Part shown: positions 56,828-64,000 of the stretch, piece after piece
Layout of the letters: every line of letters starts with the position of its first letter
Position numbering within the stretch: the stretch's first letter is position 1
Assembly: GCF_014643835.1 (NCBI RefSeq)
Contig: NZ_BMKD01000012.1
Span: forward strand, 1 to 64,000
Source of the DNA: Mucilaginibacter rubeus
GTDB taxonomy: Bacteria > Bacteroidota > Bacteroidia > Sphingobacteriales > Sphingobacteriaceae
Direction of reading: 5' to 3'
Length of the DNA: 64,000 bases
Made by a program: the position numbers and the translations under genes
Notes under the pieces: model-generated
Databases searched by the model: none
What the model saw: only the letters and a program-made list of their open reading frames with translations
Told to the model about the DNA's origin: nothing

Positions 56828-59662
56828 ATGCACCCTAAACCTGCACTTCTATATAAAATAGTATTATGGGCAATATTTTGCCTGTTTTTTCTCCCGTCCG
56901 CTGGTTTTAGCCGGGCATTTGAAACCCCATTGCCTGTTAACACGGAGCCGCGGTCTGTTGAACCACGGTTTACTACATACCATATTACGGTTGCCCCGCT
57001 GCAGGCAATTACCATTTGCTCCGCTGCTGCTGCTGTACTTAACGGCGATATAAAAAACCCCGTGCCCGACAGTTATCTATGGCAAATAAATAACAACGGG
57101 AACTGGGTAAATGCACCGTCGGCAAATACTCAAAAAGATTATATCACATCTTCGTTAACAAATACATCTGCTTCGAGTATTGTATACAGCCTTCGCCGCA
57201 GGATCTCTACCGCCGGCGTAGTAGATTATGATTCTTATTATGATGTTACCGTAAGGCCGATAGCAGCGGTAAACAACAATACGATAGTAGCGCCAGCTGT
57301 TACCCAATTTTGTTCAACTGGCAATCCGGGGGCTATTACGGGTAGTGTGCCCGGGGGGGGCGATGGTACTTTTTCATATCAATGGCAGTCATCCACAGAT
57401 AACGCAACATTTAATGATATTCCGGGTGCTGTATCAAAAAACTATGACCCGCCGGTCTTAAAAAATGATACTTATTATCGCCGTATGGTTTCTTCCGGGG
57501 CATGTACAACTCCGGCGCTTAGTAATGTGGTGCTCCTTAAGGTTTCAACACCCCCACCTCCTCCATCGCCTGCAGCGTCAACAATAACCATTTGCCAGGG
57601 AACCCCGGCTACATTGACAGTTGCCTCGCCGCAGGCCGGGTTTACGTATAACTGGTATGATTCGTCGACTAAAATCACGGTGCTTGCTACAGGTACCTCA
57701 TACACTACTCCTGTTTTAAACGCAGGAAAAAATTATTATGTCGAAGCATCAAACGGCACTTGCGGCAGCCAGTTAGCAACAATACAGGTAAAGGTTACCC
57801 TGGCGCCTGCTGTGCCTCAGTTTTCTCAAACAACGGTTACAGCCTGTATGGGCTCAACAGTGACACTCAGTGTACAAAATTCGCAAAGCGGTGTTATTTA
57901 TAACTGGTATAGTACTGCAACTGATGCCAATATTTTGCATACCGGCAGTACTTTCGTATTGCAAAATGTAACATCAGCGATAACTTATTATGTAGAGGGA
58001 CTTAGTTCAACAGGTTGCAGTTCTACATCACGCGGAAAGATAAGTTTAACTGTTAAGCCCGTGATAGCGGTAACCAATAATCAGATCACAGCCCCCACAG
58101 TTACTGATTTTTGTGTAACCGGTAACCCTTCGGCAATTACGGGCAGCACGCCTGCCGGTGGTGACGGTACTTTTTCATACCAATGGCAGTCATCTGCCGA
58201 TAATATAACCTTTGCTAATATTGCCGGGGCCACATCAAAAAGCTATGACCCGCCGGTATTAAGCAAGGGCGCTTACTACCGCCGTATAGTATCATCAGGT
58301 ACCTGTACAACCCCAATGGTAAGTAATGTGATCAGTGTTCAGGTTTTAACACCTCCGCCTGCACCGTCGCCCGTAGCATCGGGCCTAACCATTTGCCAGG
58401 GAACCGCAGCCACGTTAACGATTAGTTCGCCGCAGGCCGGGTTAACTTACAACTGGTATGATTCGCCTGCTAAAACTACAATACTTGCCACGGGTACTAC
58501 CTACAAAACACCCGTTTTAAACGCAGGCAAAAGTTATTATGTTGAGGCATCTAACAGCGCCTGCAGCAGTCCTTTAACAACAATACAGGTAACTGTTTCG
58601 CCATTGCCGGCGGTGCCGCAATTTACACAAAGCACCGTTAGCGTTTGCTCCGGCTCCGCAACAACAATTACCATACAAAACGCGCAAAGCGGTATTGTTT
58701 ATAACTGGTACGGCAGCGCCACCGATGCTAACATTTTACATACCGGAACCAGTTATACAATTAGCAACGTAACAGCGGCAACAGCCTATTATGTACAGGC
58801 TGTTAACGCTGCAGGGTGCGGTTCTTCGGCCCGGGGGACGGTTAGCGTAGCTATCATTCCGTTGCCGGTGGTTACAGTAAGCAGTTCGGGCACTTCTGTT
58901 TGCCCGGGCACCAGTGCCACATTAACCGCGTCCGCATCAGGCGGGGCAGTTATTTCCTGGTATGATGCACCGACCGGTGGAAACCTGCTTGCTCAGGGCA
59001 ATACATATGTTACGGCTAACTTAACATCGGCAAAAAATTATTATCTGGAAGCGACCAACAACACCGGGTGCAACAGCAGCGGAAGAGTTACAGTGCAGGT
59101 ACAGATGACCAAGCCGCTTGATGCGCCGGTGGTAACGGTTGGCGAAGTTACCTCATCGAGCGTAGCTTTTGAGTGGAGCGCGGTAAGTGGCGCTACCAGT
59201 TACCTGGTAAGTACCAACAATGGTTTAACCTATACCGCGCCAAGTTCGGGCAGTAACGGTTTAACGCATAAAGTGAGCGGCCTTGGCTTAAACAAATCAG
59301 TGACCATCACAGTGAAGGCTTTGGGAGCATCGTCATGTACGCTTAGCGGGGCTTCGGTCGCGGTTACCGCCGCCACCATCGATAATAACAATGTAATATA
59401 TGTAGCCAACAACTTTACCCCCAATGGCGACGGAAATAACGATATTATTTATGCACATGGAAAAAATATAAAAACACTTTCCTTTAATGTGTATGACCAA
59501 TGGGGACAATTGGTTTTTACATCAACCGATGTTAACAAAGGATGGGATGGTTATTATAAAGGCTCATTGATGCCCGTGGGTGTATACGTATACTATTTAA
59601 AAGCGGCAATGAATAACGGGGCGGAATTGAATAAAAAAGGAACAATTACGCTATTAAGATGA
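56828..59662 (+). CDS. T9SS-secreted multidomain Ig-like adhesin with CHU_C (type B) sorting domain
   Basis: 944 aa. Signal peptide about 1-30. The middle is a chain of about nine Ig/PKD-like domains of about 80-90 residues with paired Cys and NWY or SYQWQSS motifs. Residues about 146-413 and 414-678 are near-duplicates. A fibronectin-type III-like domain (about 765-850, VSSSVAFEWSAVSGATSYLVS-like) precedes the C-terminal CHU_C domain (about 858-944, NNFTPNGDGNNDIIYAHG, VYDQWGQLVFTS, GWDGYYKG, GVYVYYLKA). That domain directs secretion by the type IX system. It overlaps the PorP/SprF gene by 4 nt, so it is part of an adhesin-SprF-OmpA operon. Confidence 0.9.
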   Translation: MHPKPALLYKIVLWAIFCLFFLPSAGFSRAFETPLPVNTEPRSVEPRFTTYHITVAPLQAITICSAAAAVLNGDIKNPVPDSYLWQINNNGNWVNAPSANTQKDYITSSLTNTSASSIVYSLRRRISTAGVVDYDSYYDVTVRPIAAVNNNTIVAPAVTQFCSTGNPGAITGSVPGGGDGTFSYQWQSSTDNATFNDIPGAVSKNYDPPVLKNDTYYRRMVSSGACTTPALSNVVLLKVSTPPPPPSPAASTITICQGTPATLTVASPQAGFTYNWYDSSTKITVLATGTSYTTPVLNAGKNYYVEASNGTCGSQLATIQVKVTLAPAVPQFSQTTVTACMGSTVTLSVQNSQSGVIYNWYSTATDANILHTGSTFVLQNVTSAITYYVEGLSSTGCSSTSRGKISLTVKPVIAVTNNQITAPTVTDFCVTGNPSAITGSTPAGGDGTFSYQWQSSADNITFANIAGATSKSYDPPVLSKGAYYRRIVSSGTCTTPMVSNVISVQVLTPPPAPSPVASGLTICQGTAATLTISSPQAGLTYNWYDSPAKTTILATGTTYKTPVLNAGKSYYVEASNSACSSPLTTIQVTVSPLPAVPQFTQSTVSVCSGSATTITIQNAQSGIVYNWYGSATDANILHTGTSYTISNVTAATAYYVQAVNAAGCGSSARGTVSVAIIPLPVVTVSSSGTSVCPGTSATLTASASGGAVISWYDAPTGGNLLAQGNTYVTANLTSAKNYYLEATNNTGCNSSGRVTVQVQMTKPLDAPVVTVGEVTSSSVAFEWSAVSGATSYLVSTNNGLTYTAPSSGSNGLTHKVSGLGLNKSVTITVKALGASSCTLSGASVAVTAATIDNNNVIYVANNFTPNGDGNNDIIYAHGKNIKTLSFNVYDQWGQLVFTSTDVNKGWDGYYKGSLMPVGVYVYYLKAAMNNGAELNKKGTITLLR
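57263..58862 (+). repeat. Tandem duplication of ~800 bp inside the adhesin gene
   Basis: Copy 1 is about 57263-58066 and copy 2 about 58067-58862, encoding about 268 and 265 residues. Many segments are identical in protein (GGDGTFSYQWQSS, YDPPVL, TATDANILHTG), and the DNA is also close (TGCCAGGGAACC in both). Each copy has three Ig-like domains. Confidence 0.85.
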
Positions 59663-60657
59663 AGAAACTACTACTCATTATTACAATAGCGCTGCAGTTT
59701 GCAGTTGCGGGAACGGTGAAGGCGCAGGTTGATCCGCATTTTTCACAGTATTACGCTTACCCGCTTTGGCTCAACCCTGCGCTTACGGGCGTTTTTGACG
59801 GCGATACGCGCTTATCTGCCAACTACAGGGACCAGTGGGCAAACATCAACAATGGCTACCGCACAGCAGGTGTATCGGCCGATTTCAAGCCAACCGATAA
59901 AGTGGGCATCGGCCTTAATATCCTTGATCAAAAAGCAGGCACTGCCGGGTACAATTACTTTACAGCTTATGGTTCATTCGGTTATGGCATAACGCTGTCA
60001 GGTGATGGTAATCAGCGGCTGCATTTCGGTTTGCAGGCGGGTGTTATCAGCCGTAGTTTTGATCCGGGTAAGCTCCAGTCTGATAACCAGTACGACCCGA
60101 ACAGCGGCTTCGACCCTACATTGCCCAATTTCGAAAATTTTGGTTATTCATCAAAAACGGTATTTGATGCAGGCGCAGGTATCTATTACTATAACGCCGC
60201 CCCAATGAATAAAGCCAATTTGTTTGGCGGACTTAGTATTAACCATATCAATGATGTAACAGATCCATTTGCCGCGGGTGGTATAGCCAGCAAATTGCCT
60301 ATGCGGTTTACTGCGCATGGCGGTGTCCGTATAAAAGCGTCTGATTTTTTTGACCTGATCCCGAACGCAGTTTACGTTAAACAAGGCAAAGGCGAGATCA
60401 AAGCTTTCGGACTATATTCTGAACTTAAGTTTGCCGATGATAACGGCCTGGTACTCGGTGGTATGGTCCGGGTACAGGATGCTGCAATTGCCAACGTTGG
60501 TTACCATATCCGCAGGATGGTGATTGGTGCCAGTTATGATTTTAATACTTCAGGGCTTCGCGCGGTTACATCAGGCCGCGGCGGTTTTGAACTATCAATA
60601 AGCTATATATTTAGTCGCTACACTGATTCCCCGGCCCCAATTTGCCCAAGGATATAA
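59659..60657 (+). CDS. PorP/SprF family type IX secretion membrane protein
   Basis: 332 aa. Signal peptide (FAVAGTVKAQ), then the PorP/SprF signature QVDPHFSQYYAYPLWLNPALTG followed by a transmembrane beta-barrel rich in aromatic strand ends. Such proteins sit in the outer membrane and anchor or help secrete CHU_C-tailed cargo. The gene overlaps the adhesin gene by 4 nt and is followed after 1 nt by the OmpA-family gene. That cargo/SprF/OmpA order is typical of type B T9SS modules. Confidence 0.93.
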   Translation: MKKLLLIITIALQFAVAGTVKAQVDPHFSQYYAYPLWLNPALTGVFDGDTRLSANYRDQWANINNGYRTAGVSADFKPTDKVGIGLNILDQKAGTAGYNYFTAYGSFGYGITLSGDGNQRLHFGLQAGVISRSFDPGKLQSDNQYDPNSGFDPTLPNFENFGYSSKTVFDAGAGIYYYNAAPMNKANLFGGLSINHINDVTDPFAAGGIASKLPMRFTAHGGVRIKASDFFDLIPNAVYVKQGKGEIKAFGLYSELKFADDNGLVLGGMVRVQDAAIANVGYHIRRMVIGASYDFNTSGLRAVTSGRGGFELSISYIFSRYTDSPAPICPRI

Positions 60658-60658
60658 T

Positions 60659-62611
60659 ATGAAAAAACTATTACCCTATTTCTTACTATTGTTTTTTCCG
60701 TTGGTTTCATTTGGACAGGCGAAAAACTACAGGGCACTGGCCGACACTGCCTTTAACAGGCATGAGTACTATACTGCCGCCTATTATTACAAGCATATTG
60801 CCGATGGTACAACCGATGAGCCAAAAAGCAATCTGCCGCGTTCATCAGCAGTAAAAAAAATCAATTCAAAAAAGGCTGAGTCTAATCAATACATCATTTA
60901 TCGCCTGGCCGAATCATACCGCCTGTATAAAGATTATACTGATGCTACCATTTGGTATGCCCAATTGGCTAAGGAAGCACCAACTGCCCAATATCCGTTA
61001 GTACCGCTTTGGTACGGCATCTGCCTGCAGGCAAACGGGAAGTATAATGAAGCTTTGGTCCAGTTAAAGCAGTTTGCAGACAACGCTCCCGATCCGCAGT
61101 ATGCCGCTCTCGCTAAAAAAGAAATAATCTCGTGCGAATATGCCTTGAAGCAATTGGGACACCCGCGCGCCGTTGATGTATCGGCTTTAGTGTTCTTAAA
61201 TAAAGACCAGGGCGACTACGCCCTTACCGTTAACCTGGGCAGGTATTGGTTTACCTCATCACGCCTGGTTGATAAGGATAAGTTTTATACCAACAGGGTT
61301 TATAGTTCGGCCATCCTCGATTCAACTAAAGCGCTTGCCACAAACTTTAACGCGTTTGATAAAGAGGGGCAAATTGAATATGCTACACCTGCGCTTGATG
61401 GTACCGGCACCAGGATGTACCTTACCCGCTGGTATAAAAAGAACGGGAAAACAGTATCTGCCATTTATTTTAGTCAACTGGTAAACAGCATATGGCAGCA
61501 GCCGGTAAGGCTGAATAATACTGTTAATGCCGAAGGCTATAATTCCAAACACCCTTTTGTTAGCGCTGATGGCCGGCGATTGTTTTTCTCATCCGACAGG
61601 CCCGGCGGTGAAGGCGGCGACGACATTTGGGAAAGTAACCTTGATGATGCCGGGCAGCCGAAAACTGTAAGTAACCTGGGCGATGCGGTAAACACAGCAT
61701 ATGATGAACAGTCGCCATATTATGACCAGGCCGATAAAGTGTTGTTTTTTAGCTCGAATGGTTTTACCGGTATGGGCGGCTTTGATGTTTACCGCAGCGA
61801 AGGAGATTTTGGTCGTTGGTCGGCCCCGGTTAATTTAGGTTACCCGGTTAACTCATCTAAAGACGACTTGTACTACAGCCTTGATCCAACCAATCCAAAT
61901 AAATTCTACCTGAGTTCGGCACGCGGCTCTGACTGCTGCTTAAGCCTGTTTACCGGGCAGTATAAGTTTTTATATATCAGTGGCCGTGTAATTGATTGCC
62001 GCACTAATGGTGGTATGGCAGGGGCAAGGGTGATCCTTAAAGATCCGGACGTGAAAATGGGTTTGGCTGTTAAAGTAACCGATGCCAAAGGCGATTATGT
62101 TTTCCAGGTAAAGGAAAAACTGCCAAGGTATAAACTGGAGATTTCGCAAAAGGGATACTTTACCAAAGTTATTCCTGCACCGATAGTAAAGCCGGGTATT
62201 GACACGCTCATTAACCCCGAAATTTGCTTGCAGAATTATAAGATCAATGTTCAGATAACCATCGAGAATATTTATTTTGATTTTGGTAACGCCCATCTCC
62301 GGTCCGAATCATTTGATACGCTGGATAAGCTGGTTGCCATCATGAATGATAACCCTAAAATTAAGATCGAACTTGGTTCGCATACCGATGGGATAGGCAC
62401 CGACGCCGCGAATATGAAGTTGTCGCAGGCCCGTGCGGAGGCTTGTGTTGATTACCTGTTACTGCAAGGCATTAAATCCGCGCGTATTACTGCGCGCGGC
62501 TATGGCAAAAGAATGCCCGTTGCCCCAAACAAATTACCAAATGGCAAGGATAACCCTGCAGGCAGACAGCTTAACCGTCGTACTACATTTACGGTAAAAT
62601 CGGCAGAATAA
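60659..62611 (+). CDS. OmpA family protein with TPR, WD40-like and carboxypeptidase-regulatory-like domains (PorE-like)
   Basis: 650 aa. Signal peptide about 1-19 (LLFFPLVSFGQ). TPR-like helices lie at 25-170 (AYYYKHIADG, YIIYRLAESYRLYKDYTDATIWYAQLA). PD40/WD40-like propeller blades span about 280-430 (PFVSADGRRLFFSSDRPGG, DKVLFFSSNGFTGMGGFDVYRSE). A carboxypeptidase-D regulatory-like domain covers about 435-520. The OmpA peptidoglycan-binding domain (about 535-650) has YFDFGNAHLRSES, LGSHTDGIG, LSQARAEACVDYL, and ARGYGKRMPVAPN. It ties the outer-membrane secretion module to peptidoglycan. It completes the T9SS operon. Confidence 0.92.
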   Translation: MKKLLPYFLLLFFPLVSFGQAKNYRALADTAFNRHEYYTAAYYYKHIADGTTDEPKSNLPRSSAVKKINSKKAESNQYIIYRLAESYRLYKDYTDATIWYAQLAKEAPTAQYPLVPLWYGICLQANGKYNEALVQLKQFADNAPDPQYAALAKKEIISCEYALKQLGHPRAVDVSALVFLNKDQGDYALTVNLGRYWFTSSRLVDKDKFYTNRVYSSAILDSTKALATNFNAFDKEGQIEYATPALDGTGTRMYLTRWYKKNGKTVSAIYFSQLVNSIWQQPVRLNNTVNAEGYNSKHPFVSADGRRLFFSSDRPGGEGGDDIWESNLDDAGQPKTVSNLGDAVNTAYDEQSPYYDQADKVLFFSSNGFTGMGGFDVYRSEGDFGRWSAPVNLGYPVNSSKDDLYYSLDPTNPNKFYLSSARGSDCCLSLFTGQYKFLYISGRVIDCRTNGGMAGARVILKDPDVKMGLAVKVTDAKGDYVFQVKEKLPRYKLEISQKGYFTKVIPAPIVKPGIDTLINPEICLQNYKINVQITIENIYFDFGNAHLRSESFDTLDKLVAIMNDNPKIKIELGSHTDGIGTDAANMKLSQARAEACVDYLLLQGIKSARITARGYGKRMPVAPNKLPNGKDNPAGRQLNRRTTFTVKSAE

Positions 62612-62630
62612 AAACAAATTATTTTATTTG

Positions 62631-62661
62631 TTTGCAATCGGAAGGTTATGGTATAATTTTG
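62631..62661 (+). promoter_or_regulatory. Predicted promoter of the last glycosyltransferase gene
   Basis: TTTG (62631-62634), exactly 19 nt, TAATTTTG (62654-62661). It is the best full promoter match in the window. The predicted leader of about 65 nt contains CCTTGCA (62662-62668) complementary to TGCAAGG near 62686-62692, and GGTATT...AATACC. Confidence 0.65.
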
Positions 62662-62731
62662 CCTTGCAAATTAAATGCCCCACTTGATGCAAGGTATTTA
62701 ATTTCAATACCTGATCTGCTGAAATCATACC

Positions 62732-63634
62732 ATGCAAAATCTTGCCCCGATAGCTCTTTTTGTTTATAACCGGCCCGACCATACCCGCCGTACCATCAGT
62801 TATTTGCAGCAAAATTTGCTGGCCGATGAGTCGCGCCTGTACATTTTTTGCGATGCAGCCAAAACCGACGCCGATAAGCCAAAGGTTGAGCAGGTGAGGC
62901 AACTGGTAAAAGATGTAAGCGTTTTTAAATCGGTGAAAATTATTTTGCGTAATCATAATCTAGGTCTGGCCGAATCCATCATCAGCGGGGTAACACAGTT
63001 GGTGTATGAATATGGTAAAGTGATTGTTTTTGAAGACGATCTGTTATCTTCCCCATATACCCTGCAGTATTTTAATGACGCATTAACAAAATATGCAAAC
63101 CAGGAACAGGTAATGCATATCGGCGCCTATATGTACAATTTGCATGACAAAAAACTGCCCGAAACATTCTTTTATCGGGCAGCCACCAGCTGGGGCTGGG
63201 CAACCTGGGCCCGTGCCTGGAAAAACTTTGAACCCGATGTTGATAAGCTGATTGCTCAGTTTGATACGCTGAAAATAGCCCGGTTTTCGATAGAAGGCAA
63301 AATGAATTTTTGGAAGCAGATAGAGCAGTTTAAGGCCGGTAAAAATAATTCATGGGCCATTCGCTGGTATGCCTCTATCTTTTTGAAGAACGGATTGACA
63401 CTGAACCCTTCACAGTCGCTTATTCAAAACATAGGTCATGATGGTACTGGCGTACACTCCAATAAAGAAGATATGTACCATGTGCAAATGGCACGCAAAC
63501 AGGTAATGCAATTTCCCGACACCATAGAGGAGAATGAAGAGGCTTATAAAGCCATCAAAAATTTCCTGGCAAACAGAAAGGGCACCTTGCTGCAGCGGAT
63601 CAGAAGGTTCGTGAAGCAGCAGATGGGACGATAA
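62732..63634 (+). CDS. GT-A-fold glycosyltransferase-like protein
   Basis: 300 aa. Starts MQNLAPIALFVYNRPDHTRRTI, a common opening in sugar transferases of this fold. VKIILRNHNLGLAESIISGV and VIVFEDDLLSS (DxD-like EDD) mark the nucleotide-sugar and metal site. AATSWGWATWARAW is a conserved acceptor-side motif. The C-terminus is basic (LLQRIRRFVKQQMGR). It may glycosylate surface polymers or the adhesin family nearby. Monocistronic with its own promoter; the glycan operon lies 6 kb upstream. Donor and acceptor unknown. Confidence 0.82.
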   Translation: MQNLAPIALFVYNRPDHTRRTISYLQQNLLADESRLYIFCDAAKTDADKPKVEQVRQLVKDVSVFKSVKIILRNHNLGLAESIISGVTQLVYEYGKVIVFEDDLLSSPYTLQYFNDALTKYANQEQVMHIGAYMYNLHDKKLPETFFYRAATSWGWATWARAWKNFEPDVDKLIAQFDTLKIARFSIEGKMNFWKQIEQFKAGKNNSWAIRWYASIFLKNGLTLNPSQSLIQNIGHDGTGVHSNKEDMYHVQMARKQVMQFPDTIEENEEAYKAIKNFLANRKGTLLQRIRRFVKQQMGR

Positions 63635-63659
63635 GCTATTTAAGGCGTTTACAGCGCAA

Positions 63660-63689
63660 ATGTATAGATGTATGTGATGCCTCTCTGCG
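63660..63689. repeat. Decayed half-copy of the GTAGAGACGCAT repeat
   Basis: Read on the minus strand: GCAGAGAGGCATCACATACA, then TCTATACA. It matches the arm of the 44271 element (GTAGAGACGCATCACATGCG) at most positions. The partner arm is missing. Confidence 0.5.
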
Positions 63690-63716
63690 TGGAAATAATC
63701 AATTTGAATTCTTCGC

Positions 63717-64000
63717 TTAAACCGGAAAGCAGAATTTTCCCATCAACACAGCCGGGTTTGTTCCGATCCTGATCGGCGCACCGCATAAAGCTTCATTACC
63801 TAATAAAGCAAATAATATAGCTTCTTTGGCATCGGGGTTAATCCCCAGTAAACTGCTATCCTCTATCGCAGCTTGGGGCAATAGTTTTTTTAATTCCCCA
63901 ATAACAAATGGATTTCGCGCCCCGCCGCCGCTGGTAAAAATTTTAACATGATCCCCTGCGATATTTTCCTTAACAAAACCGGCTATAGATGCCGCTGTGA
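63717..64000 (-). CDS. anmK: Anhydro-N-acetylmuramic acid kinase, C-terminal part (partial)
   Basis: The 3' end of a minus-strand gene runs off the window; 93 residues and the stop (63717-63719) are visible. IKIFTSGGG-type motif VKIFTSGGGARNP, then LLPQAAIEDSSLLGINPDAKEAILFALLGNEAL and GTNPAVLMGKF are characteristic of the AnmK C-terminus. The enzyme phosphorylates anhydroMurNAc from recycled cell wall to MurNAc-6-phosphate. The rest (about 270 residues) lies beyond 64000. Confidence 0.88.
   Translation of the reverse strand, partial: TAASIAGFVKENIAGDHVKIFTSGGGARNPFVIGELKKLLPQAAIEDSSLLGINPDAKEAILFALLGNEALCGAPIRIGTNPAVLMGKFCFPV

Overview
The window looks like chromosome of a Bacteroidota bacterium, most likely family Sphingobacteriaceae (Mucilaginibacter/Pedobacter type). 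Evidence: promoters of the TTTG / TAnnTTTG type, almost no Shine-Dalgarno sequences, several TTG or GTG starts, type IX secretion proteins (CHU_C sorting domain, PorP/SprF, OmpA/TPR), DUF4270, M56/TonB fusion proteins, and gene orders such as glycogen-synthase-like/DUF4270 next to panC-panD and HU-TPR-COX24-RNase G. Taxonomy is inferred from these features; no database was searched. No CRISPR array, tRNA, prophage or transposase was seen.

Layout. 1-473: 3' end of a 23S rRNA, spacer, 5S rRNA and terminator. 980-6393: GH31 glycosidase, TerC membrane protein, glmS. 6584-11839: DUF4270 lipoprotein and GT5-like protein, divergent from panC and panD, then a MORN/TonB protein and a small lipoprotein. 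12049-18577: carB behind a structured leader, an ACP-like membrane protein, DUF4920, an NHL-repeat lipoprotein, and a repeat island. 18578-24579: class C beta-lactamase-fold hydrolase, DPP IV-type peptidase, lipoprotein, ssb, mutY. 25065-28089: HU, TPR protein, a 29-aa COX24/AURKAIP1-like protein and RNase G. 28520-35948: methyltransferase-like protein, small proteins, a divergent YtxH/DUF3606 pair, an orphan barstar, two overlapping lipoprotein genes, radA. 36207-43163: M61 and M28 peptidases, a NadR-type kinase, and an ECF sigma / anti-sigma / YGS-repeat operon. 43286-48368: AraC regulator, two SDRs, NTF2-like protein, Crp-like regulator, 3-hydroxyisobutyrate dehydrogenase-like enzyme. 48511-52463: beta-CASP nuclease divergent from a BlaI/BlaR1-TonB pair. 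52906-64000: a glycan operon (methyltransferase, GT4, flippase), a T9SS adhesin/PorP/OmpA operon, a glycosyltransferase, and the 3' end of anmK.

How the parts fit. Most genes are housekeeping or cell-envelope functions. The parts that looked least explained are regulatory. The carB leader has mutually exclusive hairpins and a segment complementary to the start codon, upstream of a CarB that lacks the usual allosteric domain. Four genes have a TAnnTTTG-like box exactly four bases before the ATG, which suggests leaderless mRNAs. The YtxH/DUF3606 pair shares one leader sequence in mirror image. The ECF operon has a recognisable self-type promoter. Intergenic space is unusually rich in repeats of several classes: imperfect palindromes built from short words, GTCAT/ATGAC-bounded modules, and larger hairpin elements.

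Start sites differ from the longest possible ORF for about 20 genes. Each choice is explained in the entry.
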